Source: Devosia nanyangense
GTDB lineage: Bacteria > Pseudomonadota > Alphaproteobacteria > Rhizobiales > Devosiaceae
Direction of reading: 5' to 3'
Length of the DNA: 64,000 nucleotides
Assembly: GCA_016213505.1 (NCBI GenBank)
Contig: JACRAF010000018.1
Location: 62,001-126,000, forward strand
Shown: positions 52,890 to 61,339 of the stretch, piece by piece
Numbering within the stretch: position 1 is the stretch's first letter
Layout: the number at the start of each line of letters is the position of its first letter
The notes under the pieces: model-generated
What the model saw: the letters and a program-made list of their open reading frames with translations, nothing else
Told to the model about the DNA's origin: nothing
The model's database searches: none
Position numbers and translations under genes: made by a program

Positions 52890-54118
52890 AGTTCGGCCCC
52901 GACGTGCTTATTGTCGGCGCCGGTCCCGCTGGCCTCGCGGCGGCAGCGCGCCTCGCGCGACTTGGCGTCGACGACGTGCTCGTCGTCGATCGTGAACCCC
53001 AAGGCGGCGGCATGCCGCGCTTTTGCGCGCACCCAACCTTTGGGCTCACCGATTTCTGGCGCCCGATGTCGGGTCCGAGTTATGCGGCAGCCTGGCGGAA
53101 GCGCGTCGACCCCGGCAAGGTCATGACCTCGACGACCATTACGCGGATCGGGCGCAACGGCGAAGTGTCGGCGGCCACCGCTGAAGGAGAGCTGACGCTC
53201 ACCCCTAAGCGCATCCTGCTGGCGACAGGCATCCGGGAGCGCTCGCGCTCGGCGCGGCTGGTGAGCGGCGATCGCCCCCGCAATGTGCTGACGACGGGCG
53301 CGCTGCAGCGCCTTGTTTCGGCGGGCACGCAGCTGCCATTCCGGCGTCCGGTCATTGTCGGCACGGAACTCGTCGCGTTCTCGGCCCTGCTGATGCTGCG
53401 CGAACACGGCGTGGTGCCGGTTGCGATGCTGGAGCGTCAGTCGCGCATCGTCACCTGGCGTCCGGGCGACGTCGTCGCGGGCACGATTTTCCATACGCCC
53501 GTCCTCTGCAATCATCGCCTGGTCTCGATCAATGCCACACCGCAGGACGCCTCGCGCCTGGAGTCGGTGACGGTGCAGACGGCGACCGGACAGCGCGATA
53601 TCCTCTGCGACGCGGTTATCTTCACCGGCGAGTTCACGCCCGAGGCGTCGCTGCTGGGCGAGCTGCCCGAGCTGCTGCTGCCAGGCTCGGGCGGACCATC
53701 CGTCGATCAGGACTGGCGTACCGAGAGCCCGATGATCTTTGCCGCCGGCAATATCCTGCGGTCGGTCGAAACGGCCGCCTGGTCGGCACGCGAAGGCGCG
53801 GCGGCGGCCAGCGCGATCGCTGCCGATCTTGGTGGCCGCCCCAGCGGACGACGCATCCCCATTGAGGTTTCCGGCGCCGTGGCGTCGGTCGTTCCGAGTG
53901 CCATCAGCGTTCCAGCCAGCCGGCTCGGCGCCCTGCAGATGCAGGCGCGGATGAAGACCACCGCGCACGGACATTTCTCGCTCAGTGCCGATGGAACGGA
54001 GGTCTGGCGGTCGCGCCGGCTGACTGCCCTGCGCGAGCGGCGCTATGGCCTGACGCGGACTTTGCCGGAGCTCGCCAAGGTGACCGGGCTGACACTCTCA
54101 TTCATCGGGGCCGACTGA
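52886..54118 (+). CDS. FAD/NAD(P)-binding oxidoreductase (GlpB/HcnB-like partner)
   Basis: The product is 410 residues. It opens DVLIVGAGPAGLAAAARLARLG and has PQGGGMPRFCAHPTFGLTDF. A second dinucleotide region is around RRPVIVGTELVAFSALLMLREHG, and the FAD-side ATG motif is LLATGIRERSRSARLV. It resembles the second flavoprotein of GlpA/GlpB, hydrogen-cyanide-synthase and opine-oxidase pairs. The ATG overlaps the previous stop (ATGA), so the two are made together and probably form one complex. Confidence 0.85.
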   Translation: MKFGPDVLIVGAGPAGLAAAARLARLGVDDVLVVDREPQGGGMPRFCAHPTFGLTDFWRPMSGPSYAAAWRKRVDPGKVMTSTTITRIGRNGEVSAATAEGELTLTPKRILLATGIRERSRSARLVSGDRPRNVLTTGALQRLVSAGTQLPFRRPVIVGTELVAFSALLMLREHGVVPVAMLERQSRIVTWRPGDVVAGTIFHTPVLCNHRLVSINATPQDASRLESVTVQTATGQRDILCDAVIFTGEFTPEASLLGELPELLLPGSGGPSVDQDWRTESPMIFAAGNILRSVETAAWSAREGAAAASAIAADLGGRPSGRRIPIEVSGAVASVVPSAISVPASRLGALQMQARMKTTAHGHFSLSADGTEVWRSRRLTALRERRYGLTRTLPELAKVTGLTLSFIGAD

Positions 54119-55563
54119 TGCGGGTCGCCGGGATCGACCAGGGAACCACCTCGACCAAGGGACTTGTCGTCGACGAGGCGGGCGAGTTTACCGCCCTGCC
54201 CGCGCTCGTCCACAAGCAGTACTTTCCAGCCCCCGGCTGGGTCGAGCACAGCGCCGAAGAGCTGCTCGACAACGTCCGCACTGCGCTCAGCGCTGCCGCC
54301 TCGCTTGGCGTCCGGTCATTCGGGCTCGCCAACCAGGGCGAGACGGTGGTCGCGTGGGATCGAGATAGCGGCAGGCCTCTGGCGCCCGCGATCGTCTGGC
54401 AGGATCAGCGGACCAGTGCCGAGATCGCCCGGATGGTGAGCGCCGGACACGCGCAGGAAGTCACCGCGCTCAGCGGCCTGCCGCTCGACAGCTATTTCTC
54501 GGCGAGCAAGCTGCGCTGGCTGCTCGACAATGCGCCTGGTGCCCGCGAGCTGGCGCGGCGCGGCCGCCTCGGGCTCGGAACGTCGGACAGTTTTTTCATC
54601 GAGCGTTTGACCGGGCGGTACGTGACCGACGTCACGACCGCGGCACGGACATCGCTGATGAATCTCGAGACCTCGAGCTGGGACGAAACCCTGTGTGCGC
54701 TGTTCGGGGTTCCTATGGAGCTGCTGCCCGCCATCGCCGCCGGCGACGGCCCCCTGGGCGAGGTTCGCACCGAGGCCGGCATCGTCACGCTTCAGGCCGC
54801 CGCGGTCGACCAGATTGCCGCGCTCTACGGCCATGGCTGCCGCGATATCGGCGACGGCAAGATCACGGTCGGCACGGGGGCCTTTGCGCTGGTGATTTCG
54901 GGCTTCACGCCGCCGGTCCCCCGGGCAGGAATTGTCACCAGTCCGGGCTGGCGAAGGGGCGCCGGCCGGGCCTACGCGTCCGACGGGGCGGTGCACTCTG
55001 CCGCCGCAGCAATCGAGTGGCTGGGACGAATCGGGCTGCTCACCGACCTCTCCGAGATCGAGCGGCTGGATGGGGCGAGCGCCGCCGAACGCGATCTGTT
55101 CTTCGTGCCGGCGCTCGCGGGGCTTGCCTGCCCGCATTGGGATCGCAGCGCCACAGGGCTCTTCATCGGCATCGACAGCGGCACAGCGCGCGAAGACATG
55201 ATCAAGGCCGTGCTCGAGGGGGTCGCGTTCCGCATCGCGGAGGTCCTTCTGGCACTCGATCCGGCTGGCCGGTCCGAGCGCCCGATTCCTGCCGATGGCG
55301 GGCTCATGCGGTCACGCTATTTCGCGCAGTTCCTCGCCGATGTCGTGGAGCGGCCGATCGTCGACCGCAGCGGCGTCGAAGTGACCGCGCTGGGCGTGAC
55401 CGGGCTCGGCCATGCTCAGCTCGCGGGTGCCGATCCGGGCGGGTTCGACCTGCCGGTCACCGGGCCGGTGCGGACGATCGAGCCGCGAGCGCTGCCGGGC
55501 GTCGCGGATTTGCGCTCTCGTTTCGGCGAGGCGCTTGAGCGCAGTACGGGGTGGCGCCGGTGA
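54118..55563 (+). CDS. FGGY-family carbohydrate kinase (glycerol-kinase-like)
   Basis: The product is 481 residues. Motifs closely resemble GlpK: GIDQGTTSTKGLVVDE, AIVWQDQRTSAEI, LPLDSYFSASKLRWLLDN, GTSDSFFIERLTG and VTTAARTSLMNLETSSWDE, then the ATP-side VGTGAFALV and a C-terminal DGGLMRSRYFAQFLADV. It should phosphorylate a terminal hydroxyl of glycerol or another small polyol or ketose. TGATG overlap joins it to the preceding gene. Confidence 0.9.
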   Translation: MRVAGIDQGTTSTKGLVVDEAGEFTALPALVHKQYFPAPGWVEHSAEELLDNVRTALSAAASLGVRSFGLANQGETVVAWDRDSGRPLAPAIVWQDQRTSAEIARMVSAGHAQEVTALSGLPLDSYFSASKLRWLLDNAPGARELARRGRLGLGTSDSFFIERLTGRYVTDVTTAARTSLMNLETSSWDETLCALFGVPMELLPAIAAGDGPLGEVRTEAGIVTLQAAAVDQIAALYGHGCRDIGDGKITVGTGAFALVISGFTPPVPRAGIVTSPGWRRGAGRAYASDGAVHSAAAAIEWLGRIGLLTDLSEIERLDGASAAERDLFFVPALAGLACPHWDRSATGLFIGIDSGTAREDMIKAVLEGVAFRIAEVLLALDPAGRSERPIPADGGLMRSRYFAQFLADVVERPIVDRSGVEVTALGVTGLGHAQLAGADPGGFDLPVTGPVRTIEPRALPGVADLRSRFGEALERSTGWRR

Positions 55564-56651
55564 CCGCCCGCGACCGCATGCTCGCCTTCCTCGCACAGAA
55601 GGCAAACGGAGCCACACCGTCGGTCGAGCCGACGCCATCGGTGGCGAGGCGACTGCTGGATCGGACCGCTCAGGTGCCGTTCTTTGCCCACAGCTACGCC
55701 TTCATCCTCAACATGGACCACGGCAGCTTCACTCCGGCGATGCTTGCCGAGTTTGCACACCGCAACCAGCTGGCCGGTCTTTGCCTTCATATCAATGACG
55801 GCAACGAGCACAGCGTCGCCGAGATGGACGCCGCCGGACTGGATCGCTTCCGCCGGCTGCTGGCCGATCTCGGACTTAAGCTGCATCTCGAAATCAGCTC
55901 CACGGTACGCGAGGAGGTGGATCGGGTCGTCGCACTCGCCGAGGCGCTGGCGGTGACCAACATCCGGCTCTACTCCCGTCACGAAGGACCGCTCGATCGG
56001 GTGATCGCGACCATCCGCGCCGATCTCCTCTACGTTGCCAGCATCGCCGAGGCGACCGGTCTTTGTTTCGACTACGAGCAGCACGAGGATTTGCGAGCCG
56101 ATGAGATCGCCGGGCTGCTGACCGGCACCGACAACCCTCGAATCGGCGCCCTGTTCGACTACACCAATTCGTGGAATGCGCGTGAGGAACCCCTCGATGC
56201 CCTGCGGGTACTCGCCCCGTGGATCCGGCAGGCGCACATCAAGGGTGGGCGAAAGTCCGTCGAGGGAACCGGCTGGGGCCAGCTGGGCGTTCCGCAGGGC
56301 AGCCGCGAGGATGAGCTGCCTGCCGCGATGTTGCTCTACGAGCTGCTGCTGCTCGGGGATGAAAAGCCACAGGTCATCGCGCTCGCGCTCGAAAGCGAGG
56401 TCGGCTACTACGCGCCGCCGTTCCGGCGCGAAGGTGAGAGCGCCAATCCCACCATCGCCTGGCGGACACCGAGCCAGACCAATGTCGGCGATAGAACGAC
56501 ACTCAGGCAGCGCCTGATCGACGAGAGACGCTGGGCCGATGAGCAGGTCGGTTTCGATCGCGCCCTGGTCGCCCAATTGCGTTCTCTGGCGACGGAGATT
56601 GTCGCGGAAGCGACACAAACAGAGGCGCTTGGCGCCGGGAGAGGAAGATGA
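55560..56651 (+). CDS. TIM-barrel sugar isomerase/epimerase (AP-endonuclease-2 fold)
   Basis: The product is 363 residues. The chain shows the xylose-isomerase-like barrel: LAGLCLHINDGNEH, LHLEISSTVREEVDRVVALAEAL, NIRLYSRHEGPL, GLCFDYEQHEDLRADEI, IGALFDYTNSW, IRQAHIKGG and IALALESEVGY, giving metal-type Glu, Asp, His and Glu residues on the expected strands. The GTG at 55560 overlaps the kinase stop (GTGA). In the operon it probably isomerises or epimerises a phosphorylated or oxidised intermediate. The family is too broad to name the substrate. Confidence 0.85.
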   Translation: MTARDRMLAFLAQKANGATPSVEPTPSVARRLLDRTAQVPFFAHSYAFILNMDHGSFTPAMLAEFAHRNQLAGLCLHINDGNEHSVAEMDAAGLDRFRRLLADLGLKLHLEISSTVREEVDRVVALAEALAVTNIRLYSRHEGPLDRVIATIRADLLYVASIAEATGLCFDYEQHEDLRADEIAGLLTGTDNPRIGALFDYTNSWNAREEPLDALRVLAPWIRQAHIKGGRKSVEGTGWGQLGVPQGSREDELPAAMLLYELLLLGDEKPQVIALALESEVGYYAPPFRREGESANPTIAWRTPSQTNVGDRTTLRQRLIDERRWADEQVGFDRALVAQLRSLATEIVAEATQTEALGAGRGR

Positions 56652-57313
56652 ACCACGAGGCCCTGCGGCGAGAGATGATCGCCACCTGCAACTTCATGAA
56701 CGATCGCGGCATCAACCAGGGGACCTCGGGAAATCTGAGCGTGCGGGTCGAGGAAGGCTTCCTCATCACGCCGTCCGGTGTGCCCTATGCCGAGATGGTG
56801 CCCGAGGACATCGTGACGATGCACCTCGACGCCTCGCACGATGGGGCCCGCAAGCCCTCGTCCGAGTGGCGCTTTCATCGCGACCTGATGGCGCGGAAGC
56901 CGGAGGTCGGTGCGGTGCTCCATCTTCATTCGCGCTTCTGCACTTCGCTGTCGATGCTGCGTCGCCCGATCCCCGCCGTGCACTACATGATTGCTGCCGC
57001 CGGCGGACCAACGGTTCCGTGCGTGCCCTATGTGACCTGGGGAACGCAGGAGCTGGCCGACCTCATCGTTGCTGCGCTGCAGGATCGGCTCGCCTGCCTG
57101 CTCGCCAATCACGGCATGGTCGCCATCGGTCCCGACCTCAGAAAGGCGGCGTGGCTGGCGGTCGAGATCGAGGCCCTCGCGGCGCAATACTGGCACGCCG
57201 CGCAACTGGGCGATCCCTACATCCTGCCCGACGACGAGATCGCCCGCGTGATCGAGAAGTTCAAGACCTACGGTCAGGGAGGCGACGAGACCAGTCTGCC
57301 GACGTGCTGCTGA
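56648..57313 (+). CDS. Class II aldolase/adducin-family protein (fuculose-phosphate-aldolase-like)
   Basis: The product is 221 residues. The phosphate-binding GTSGNLSVRV, the catalytic glutamate in SSEWRFH (Glu73), and zinc histidines in LHLHS (His92, His94) and LLANHGMVAIG (His156) are complete. Such enzymes split ketose 1-phosphates to dihydroxyacetone phosphate and an aldehyde. The ATG overlaps the isomerase stop. A dihydroxyacetone-phosphate-forming step agrees with the glycerol-phosphate-type dehydrogenase encoded next. Confidence 0.92.
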   Translation: MNHEALRREMIATCNFMNDRGINQGTSGNLSVRVEEGFLITPSGVPYAEMVPEDIVTMHLDASHDGARKPSSEWRFHRDLMARKPEVGAVLHLHSRFCTSLSMLRRPIPAVHYMIAAAGGPTVPCVPYVTWGTQELADLIVAALQDRLACLLANHGMVAIGPDLRKAAWLAVEIEALAAQYWHAAQLGDPYILPDDEIARVIEKFKTYGQGGDETSLPTCC

Positions 57314-58614
57314 TGGTCGGTTCCGACAAGATCGCCGCCCTGCTGGCGGGCACCTATCGCGACCCAGACAGTGGCGGGCAGGTCGGTGTCGACACCAAGT
57401 CGCTGGTCATCGCGCCATCCCTGGACGGACAAGAGGACGAACTGCTCCGGAGCCTTTCATTGGGCCGTACGCTCGCGGTGATCAGCGACAAAACCACACA
57501 CGCCGTCCTCGGCCAGCGCATCGAGCGCGCGGCACGCGGCGGAGCAAGAGTCCAGAGCATCGTCCTCGACAACGGCGTCCATCCGGACGGCGAGTCGGTC
57601 GCGGCGGTGCGCCAGGCGACGGCATCGGCCGACGCGCTGATCGCCGTTGGCTCGGGAACCATCAACGACATCTGCAAATATGCGAGCGCCCAGGACGGCA
57701 AGCCCTATGCGGTGTTCGCGACCGCGCCGTCGATGAACGGCTACACCTCCTACAACGCCGCCATCACCATGCACGGTCATAAGCTGTCGCTCCCGGCGCA
57801 GGTGCCGCGTGGCGCCTTCTTCGATCTTTCGATCCTCGCCGCAGCGCCGGTCCGCCTGATCCGGGCCGGACTCGGCGACAACCTCTGCCGCACCACGGCG
57901 GAGGCCGATTGGCTGCTGGCGCATGAACTCTTCGGCCAGACCTTCCGCGAGCTGCCCTACGACCTTCTCGCCGATGACGAGACACCGCTTTTCGATCACG
58001 CCGCGGAGCTGATCGCGGGCGATCTGGGCGTCATGGAGCGGCTGGTCCGCACCCTCGTGCTTGCCGGCTTCGGCACTGCCATTGTCGGCAACAGCCAGCC
58101 CGCGAGCCAGGGCGAGCACCTGATCAGCCACTACATCGACATGTTCGCTCCGGCCGAGCGGCCGCTGGTCTTTCACGGTGAGCAGGTCGGCGTGACGACG
58201 CTCTCGATGGTGCGGCTGCAGGAGCGCATGCTGGCCGAGCGCCCGACCGTCCGGCCGGACACCTCCACCGAAGCCGAGTTCAGGAGCCGCTATGGCGACG
58301 AACTCGGCGCCTCGTGCTGGGCCGAGTTCGAGCAGAAGCGGATGACGGCGGAACGGGCGGAGCGACTGAACGACCTGTTTGCGGCGGATTGGGCCGCCAT
58401 CCGCGATCGCGTTCGCGCCGTGCTGCTGACCACGTCGCGACTCACCGCGGTGCTGGGCGCGGCGGGCTCCGACGTCACCCCAGAGGCCATCCACCTGCCC
58501 CGCGCCTTTTACGAGACCGCCCTCTTCCGCTGCCGCGAGATCCGCAATCGCTACACCTTCCTCGATCTGGCCGCCAACGCCGGCCGGCTCGAGACATGGA
58601 TTGGTGCGCTATAG
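57313..58614 (+). CDS. AraM-like sn-glycerol-1-phosphate dehydrogenase family protein
   Basis: The product is 433 residues. The NAD-binding glycine motif is AVGSGTINDICKYAS (about 112-124), and APSMNGYTSYNAAI follows. Metal ligands of the iron/zinc alcohol-dehydrogenase fold are Asp189 (GLGDNLCRTT), His269 (QGEHLISHYI) and His288 (FHGEQVG). This is the EgsA/AraM group, which interconverts dihydroxyacetone phosphate and sn-glycerol-1-phosphate; AraM sits in the arabinose operon of Bacillus. The ATG overlaps the aldolase stop as TGATG, which fixes the start in a longer open frame. It is the last gene of the operon. Confidence 0.9.
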   Translation: MVGSDKIAALLAGTYRDPDSGGQVGVDTKSLVIAPSLDGQEDELLRSLSLGRTLAVISDKTTHAVLGQRIERAARGGARVQSIVLDNGVHPDGESVAAVRQATASADALIAVGSGTINDICKYASAQDGKPYAVFATAPSMNGYTSYNAAITMHGHKLSLPAQVPRGAFFDLSILAAAPVRLIRAGLGDNLCRTTAEADWLLAHELFGQTFRELPYDLLADDETPLFDHAAELIAGDLGVMERLVRTLVLAGFGTAIVGNSQPASQGEHLISHYIDMFAPAERPLVFHGEQVGVTTLSMVRLQERMLAERPTVRPDTSTEAEFRSRYGDELGASCWAEFEQKRMTAERAERLNDLFAADWAAIRDRVRAVLLTTSRLTAVLGAAGSDVTPEAIHLPRAFYETALFRCREIRNRYTFLDLAANAGRLETWIGAL

Positions 58615-58651
58615 CCGGCGGGGCCGAACGCTGCTCGAGCGAACAGCGGTC

Positions 58652-59554
58652 TCATCTCGCGCCTCCCATGCGGATTGCGCCGCGACAGGTGGGTGCTCCG
58701 CCGCCCGGGAATGTCAGCTTCCAGAGCTTGCCGGCATAGTTCGGCTCGGCACTGCTCGCCAGCACGCTGGCGTCGGTGATCCACAGCGTCTCGCCGTCGA
58801 AGGCGAGATTGGTCGGGCAGCCACCGGTGCGGACGAACCCTTTGGGCGTGCCGTCCCGCGCGAGGACATGAAAACCTTCGCCGACGAGGTCGGTGACCAG
58901 CAGCGAGCCATCGGCGGCGATCGCCATGCCGTCGAGGATGGGGTTCTTGCCCGGCATCTTGCCCAGGTCCTCGATCCGGCCGTCGGGCGTCAACCGCTTG
59001 ACGTGGCCGGTATAGGACTCGTCCCAGACGATCGAGCCATCGGCCTCGACGACGACGCCATTGGGAAAGCTCGGTGTCTCGAAGCGGACCTTGACCGACG
59101 CCTTGCCGTCCGGCGACAGCGCGAAAATGTAGCTCGGATCGGGATGGGCCGGATTGTAGGTGCCCGGATCGGTCCACACCAATGTGCCGTCCGGCGCAAA
59201 CACCAGATCGTTGGGGCCGTTGAGCCTGATACCTTCGACCTCGGTGACGAGGATCTCCGCCTGGCCGCCCGGGCGCACGCGCTGGATCGAGGGCACCGAC
59301 ATCTCGGCTGCCCGCCATGGCCCGACCGTGCCGCCGTTCTGGCACACATAGAGCGCCCCGTCGGAACCGAGCACGCAGGAATTGGGAGCGCCGGTGACAT
59401 AGGCGAGCCGCCGGGCGACGCCATCCTTGCCGACGACCGTGAGCTGGCTGCGATAGCTCTCGACGAACACGACGTCGCCATTGGGCAGCACGGTCGGCCC
59501 CTCGGGCCAGCCGAGATTCTCGGTCACCAGTTCCGGCTTCAGGTCATAGCTCAC
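58652..59554 (-). CDS. SMP-30/gluconolactonase-family protein
   Basis: The product is 300 residues. The six-bladed propeller shows the metal-site pattern: NLGWPEGPTVLPNGDVVFVE (Glu), RLNGPNDLVFAPDGTLVWTDPG (Asn/Asp), FPNGVVVEADG and ILDGMAIAADGSLLVTDLVGEG (Asp). It should hydrolyse a sugar lactone. The GTG at 59554 overlaps the stop of the permease gene (GTGA), and it is the last gene of this CUT1 importer operon, so the lactone probably derives from the imported sugar. Confidence 0.92.
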   Translation of the reverse strand: MSYDLKPELVTENLGWPEGPTVLPNGDVVFVESYRSQLTVVGKDGVARRLAYVTGAPNSCVLGSDGALYVCQNGGTVGPWRAAEMSVPSIQRVRPGGQAEILVTEVEGIRLNGPNDLVFAPDGTLVWTDPGTYNPAHPDPSYIFALSPDGKASVKVRFETPSFPNGVVVEADGSIVWDESYTGHVKRLTPDGRIEDLGKMPGKNPILDGMAIAADGSLLVTDLVGEGFHVLARDGTPKGFVRTGGCPTNLAFDGETLWITDASVLASSAEPNYAGKLWKLTFPGGGAPTCRGAIRMGGAR

Positions 59555-60384
59555 TTGACGGCTCCAGCGGTCAGCCCGCGCACGATGTAGCGCTGGACGA
59601 AGAGGGAGAAGATGAGAATGGGGACGACGGTGACCACGCCGACGGTCGCCGCGATGTTCCAGTCGATCGGACGCTGGGCGCTGATCAGCGTCGCCGCCCC
59701 CAGCGAAATGGTCTGGAAGGACCGCGAGTTGATGACATAGAGTGCCACCAGAAACTCGTTCCAGATGAACAGCGCGCCGAACAGCGCCGCGGTCAGCAGG
59801 CCCGGCCGCACGATCGGCAGCATGATGCGCCACAAGATGAGATAGTGGCTGGCGCCGTCGATCATCGCCGCCTCGTCGATCTCGCGCGGCACCTCGTCGA
59901 AGAAGCCGATCATGATCCACACCACCAGCGGGATCGAGAACGAGACATAGGGCAGGATCAGTCCAAGATAACTGTCCTGCAGCCCGGCCGACTTGACCAT
60001 CAGGAACAGCGGAATGGCGACGGCGATGGGCGGCATGAACCGCATCGACAGGATCGTGCTGGCGATCGACTCGCTGTTGCGGAATTTGAGCCGGGAGAAA
60101 GCGTAGGCCGCCGGCGTGCCGATGACGATGGCGATGGCAGTCGCGACCGAGACCACGATCAGCGAGTTGAGCGTGAAGCTCAGCATGCCCTGGCTGAACA
60201 GCACCTCGGTGTAGTTCTTGACGATCTGGCTCCAGTTGAAATTGAGCGACGGCGGCACCTGCGAGGGAATCTCGATGCGCCGCTTGGTCGAGAGCACCGC
60301 GAGGTAGACGAAGGGCGCGATGCCGACGAGGCCGAGGCCGATGAGAACGATATAGGCGAGGATGCGCCCGGGCTTGAGTTTCAT
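59551..60384 (-). CDS. CUT1 sugar ABC permease, MalG type
   Basis: The product is 277 residues with six helices, starting MKLKPGRILAYIVLIGLGLVG. The EAA loop reads EIDEAAMIDGASHYLILWRIM, and the chain ends FVQRYIVRGLTAGAVK. The ATG at 60384 overlaps the MalF-type stop by ATGA. Confidence 0.93.
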   Translation of the reverse strand: MKLKPGRILAYIVLIGLGLVGIAPFVYLAVLSTKRRIEIPSQVPPSLNFNWSQIVKNYTEVLFSQGMLSFTLNSLIVVSVATAIAIVIGTPAAYAFSRLKFRNSESIASTILSMRFMPPIAVAIPLFLMVKSAGLQDSYLGLILPYVSFSIPLVVWIMIGFFDEVPREIDEAAMIDGASHYLILWRIMLPIVRPGLLTAALFGALFIWNEFLVALYVINSRSFQTISLGAATLISAQRPIDWNIAATVGVVTVVPILIFSLFVQRYIVRGLTAGAVK

Positions 60385-61301
60385 CGGCCCGTCTCCGGCC
60401 TTATCTGGGCGTACCGCAGCATGACGGTGGTGCCGACACTGAGGATGATCAGCATGGCGTAGGCGATGGCGGCCGCGTAGCCGTAGTTCTGGAACTGGAA
60501 GCCGTGCTGGAAGGCGAAGAAACTCAGCGTGGTGGTGCCGCGCGCCGGCCCGCCATAGCTCAGTCCGAACACCAGGTCGAACGAGCGGAAGGCATCGACG
60601 GCGCGGAAGACGCCGGCGAAGACGATGGCGGGCATCAACATCGGCAAGGTGATGCGCCGGAAGGTGACAATCGGCCCGGCGCCATCGACATTGGCCGCCT
60701 CGAAGATATCGAGGGGCAGCGCCTGCAGCCGGGCGAAGACGATGAGGAACACGAACGGCGTCCACTGCCAGCAATCGACCAGCACCAGGGTGACGATCGC
60801 CATGTTGACCGAACCCAGCCAGTCCGGCGGCTCGAGCCCAGTGAGGCGGATGGCCCAGTCGATCAGGCCCCAGTCGGGGTTGAGCAGCGCCCGCCACATC
60901 AGGCCGACGACGATGGGGGTCATCAGCATCGGCAGCATGAGGATGCCGCGGACGATCCACGATCCCTTGAGGTGGAGATTGAAGAACATCGCCAGCGCGA
61001 CGCCGAGGACGATCTGGATGCCGACCGACAGCACCACCATGATGGCGCTGTTCTTGGCCGCGTTCCAGAACAGCGGATCGACCAGCAGATCGGCGTAGTT
61101 TTTTAGCCCGACCCAGTCGCCCCCGCCGGCGGCGGCGCTCATATCGGTGAACGACAGCCTCAGGCTGTGGAACAGCGGATAGATGCTGAACAGGACGAGA
61201 TAGACGATGCACGGCCCGAGGAGGACCAGAACGGTTCTCCTCGGATTTTCGGGTTTCCCGAAGACAGAACGCGGCGGGGCGGGGGCCGCGGCGAGGCTCA
61301 T
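60381..61301 (-). CDS. CUT1 sugar ABC permease, MalF type
   Basis: The product is 306 residues from the ATG at 61301; a longer frame upstream adds 26 polar residues that look non-coding. The first helix is TVLVLLGPCIVYLVLFSIYPLFHS, and the EAA loop reads DIFEAANVDGAGPIVTFRRIT. It is partner of the overlapping MalG-type gene. Confidence 0.92.
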   Translation of the reverse strand: MSLAAAPAPPRSVFGKPENPRRTVLVLLGPCIVYLVLFSIYPLFHSLRLSFTDMSAAAGGGDWVGLKNYADLLVDPLFWNAAKNSAIMVVLSVGIQIVLGVALAMFFNLHLKGSWIVRGILMLPMLMTPIVVGLMWRALLNPDWGLIDWAIRLTGLEPPDWLGSVNMAIVTLVLVDCWQWTPFVFLIVFARLQALPLDIFEAANVDGAGPIVTFRRITLPMLMPAIVFAGVFRAVDAFRSFDLVFGLSYGGPARGTTTLSFFAFQHGFQFQNYGYAAAIAYAMLIILSVGTTVMLRYAQIRPETGR

Positions 61302-61339
61302 GGGCAGGTCTTTCGCGTCACGTCCGTCCCAGTCTGGTC

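Noticed and set aside
56539..58614. A single 691-codon fusion of aldolase-region and AraM-like sequence
   Set aside because: The first 258 codons are an out-of-frame reading of the isomerase end and the aldolase. The real dehydrogenase begins at the ATG at 57313, which overlaps the aldolase stop.
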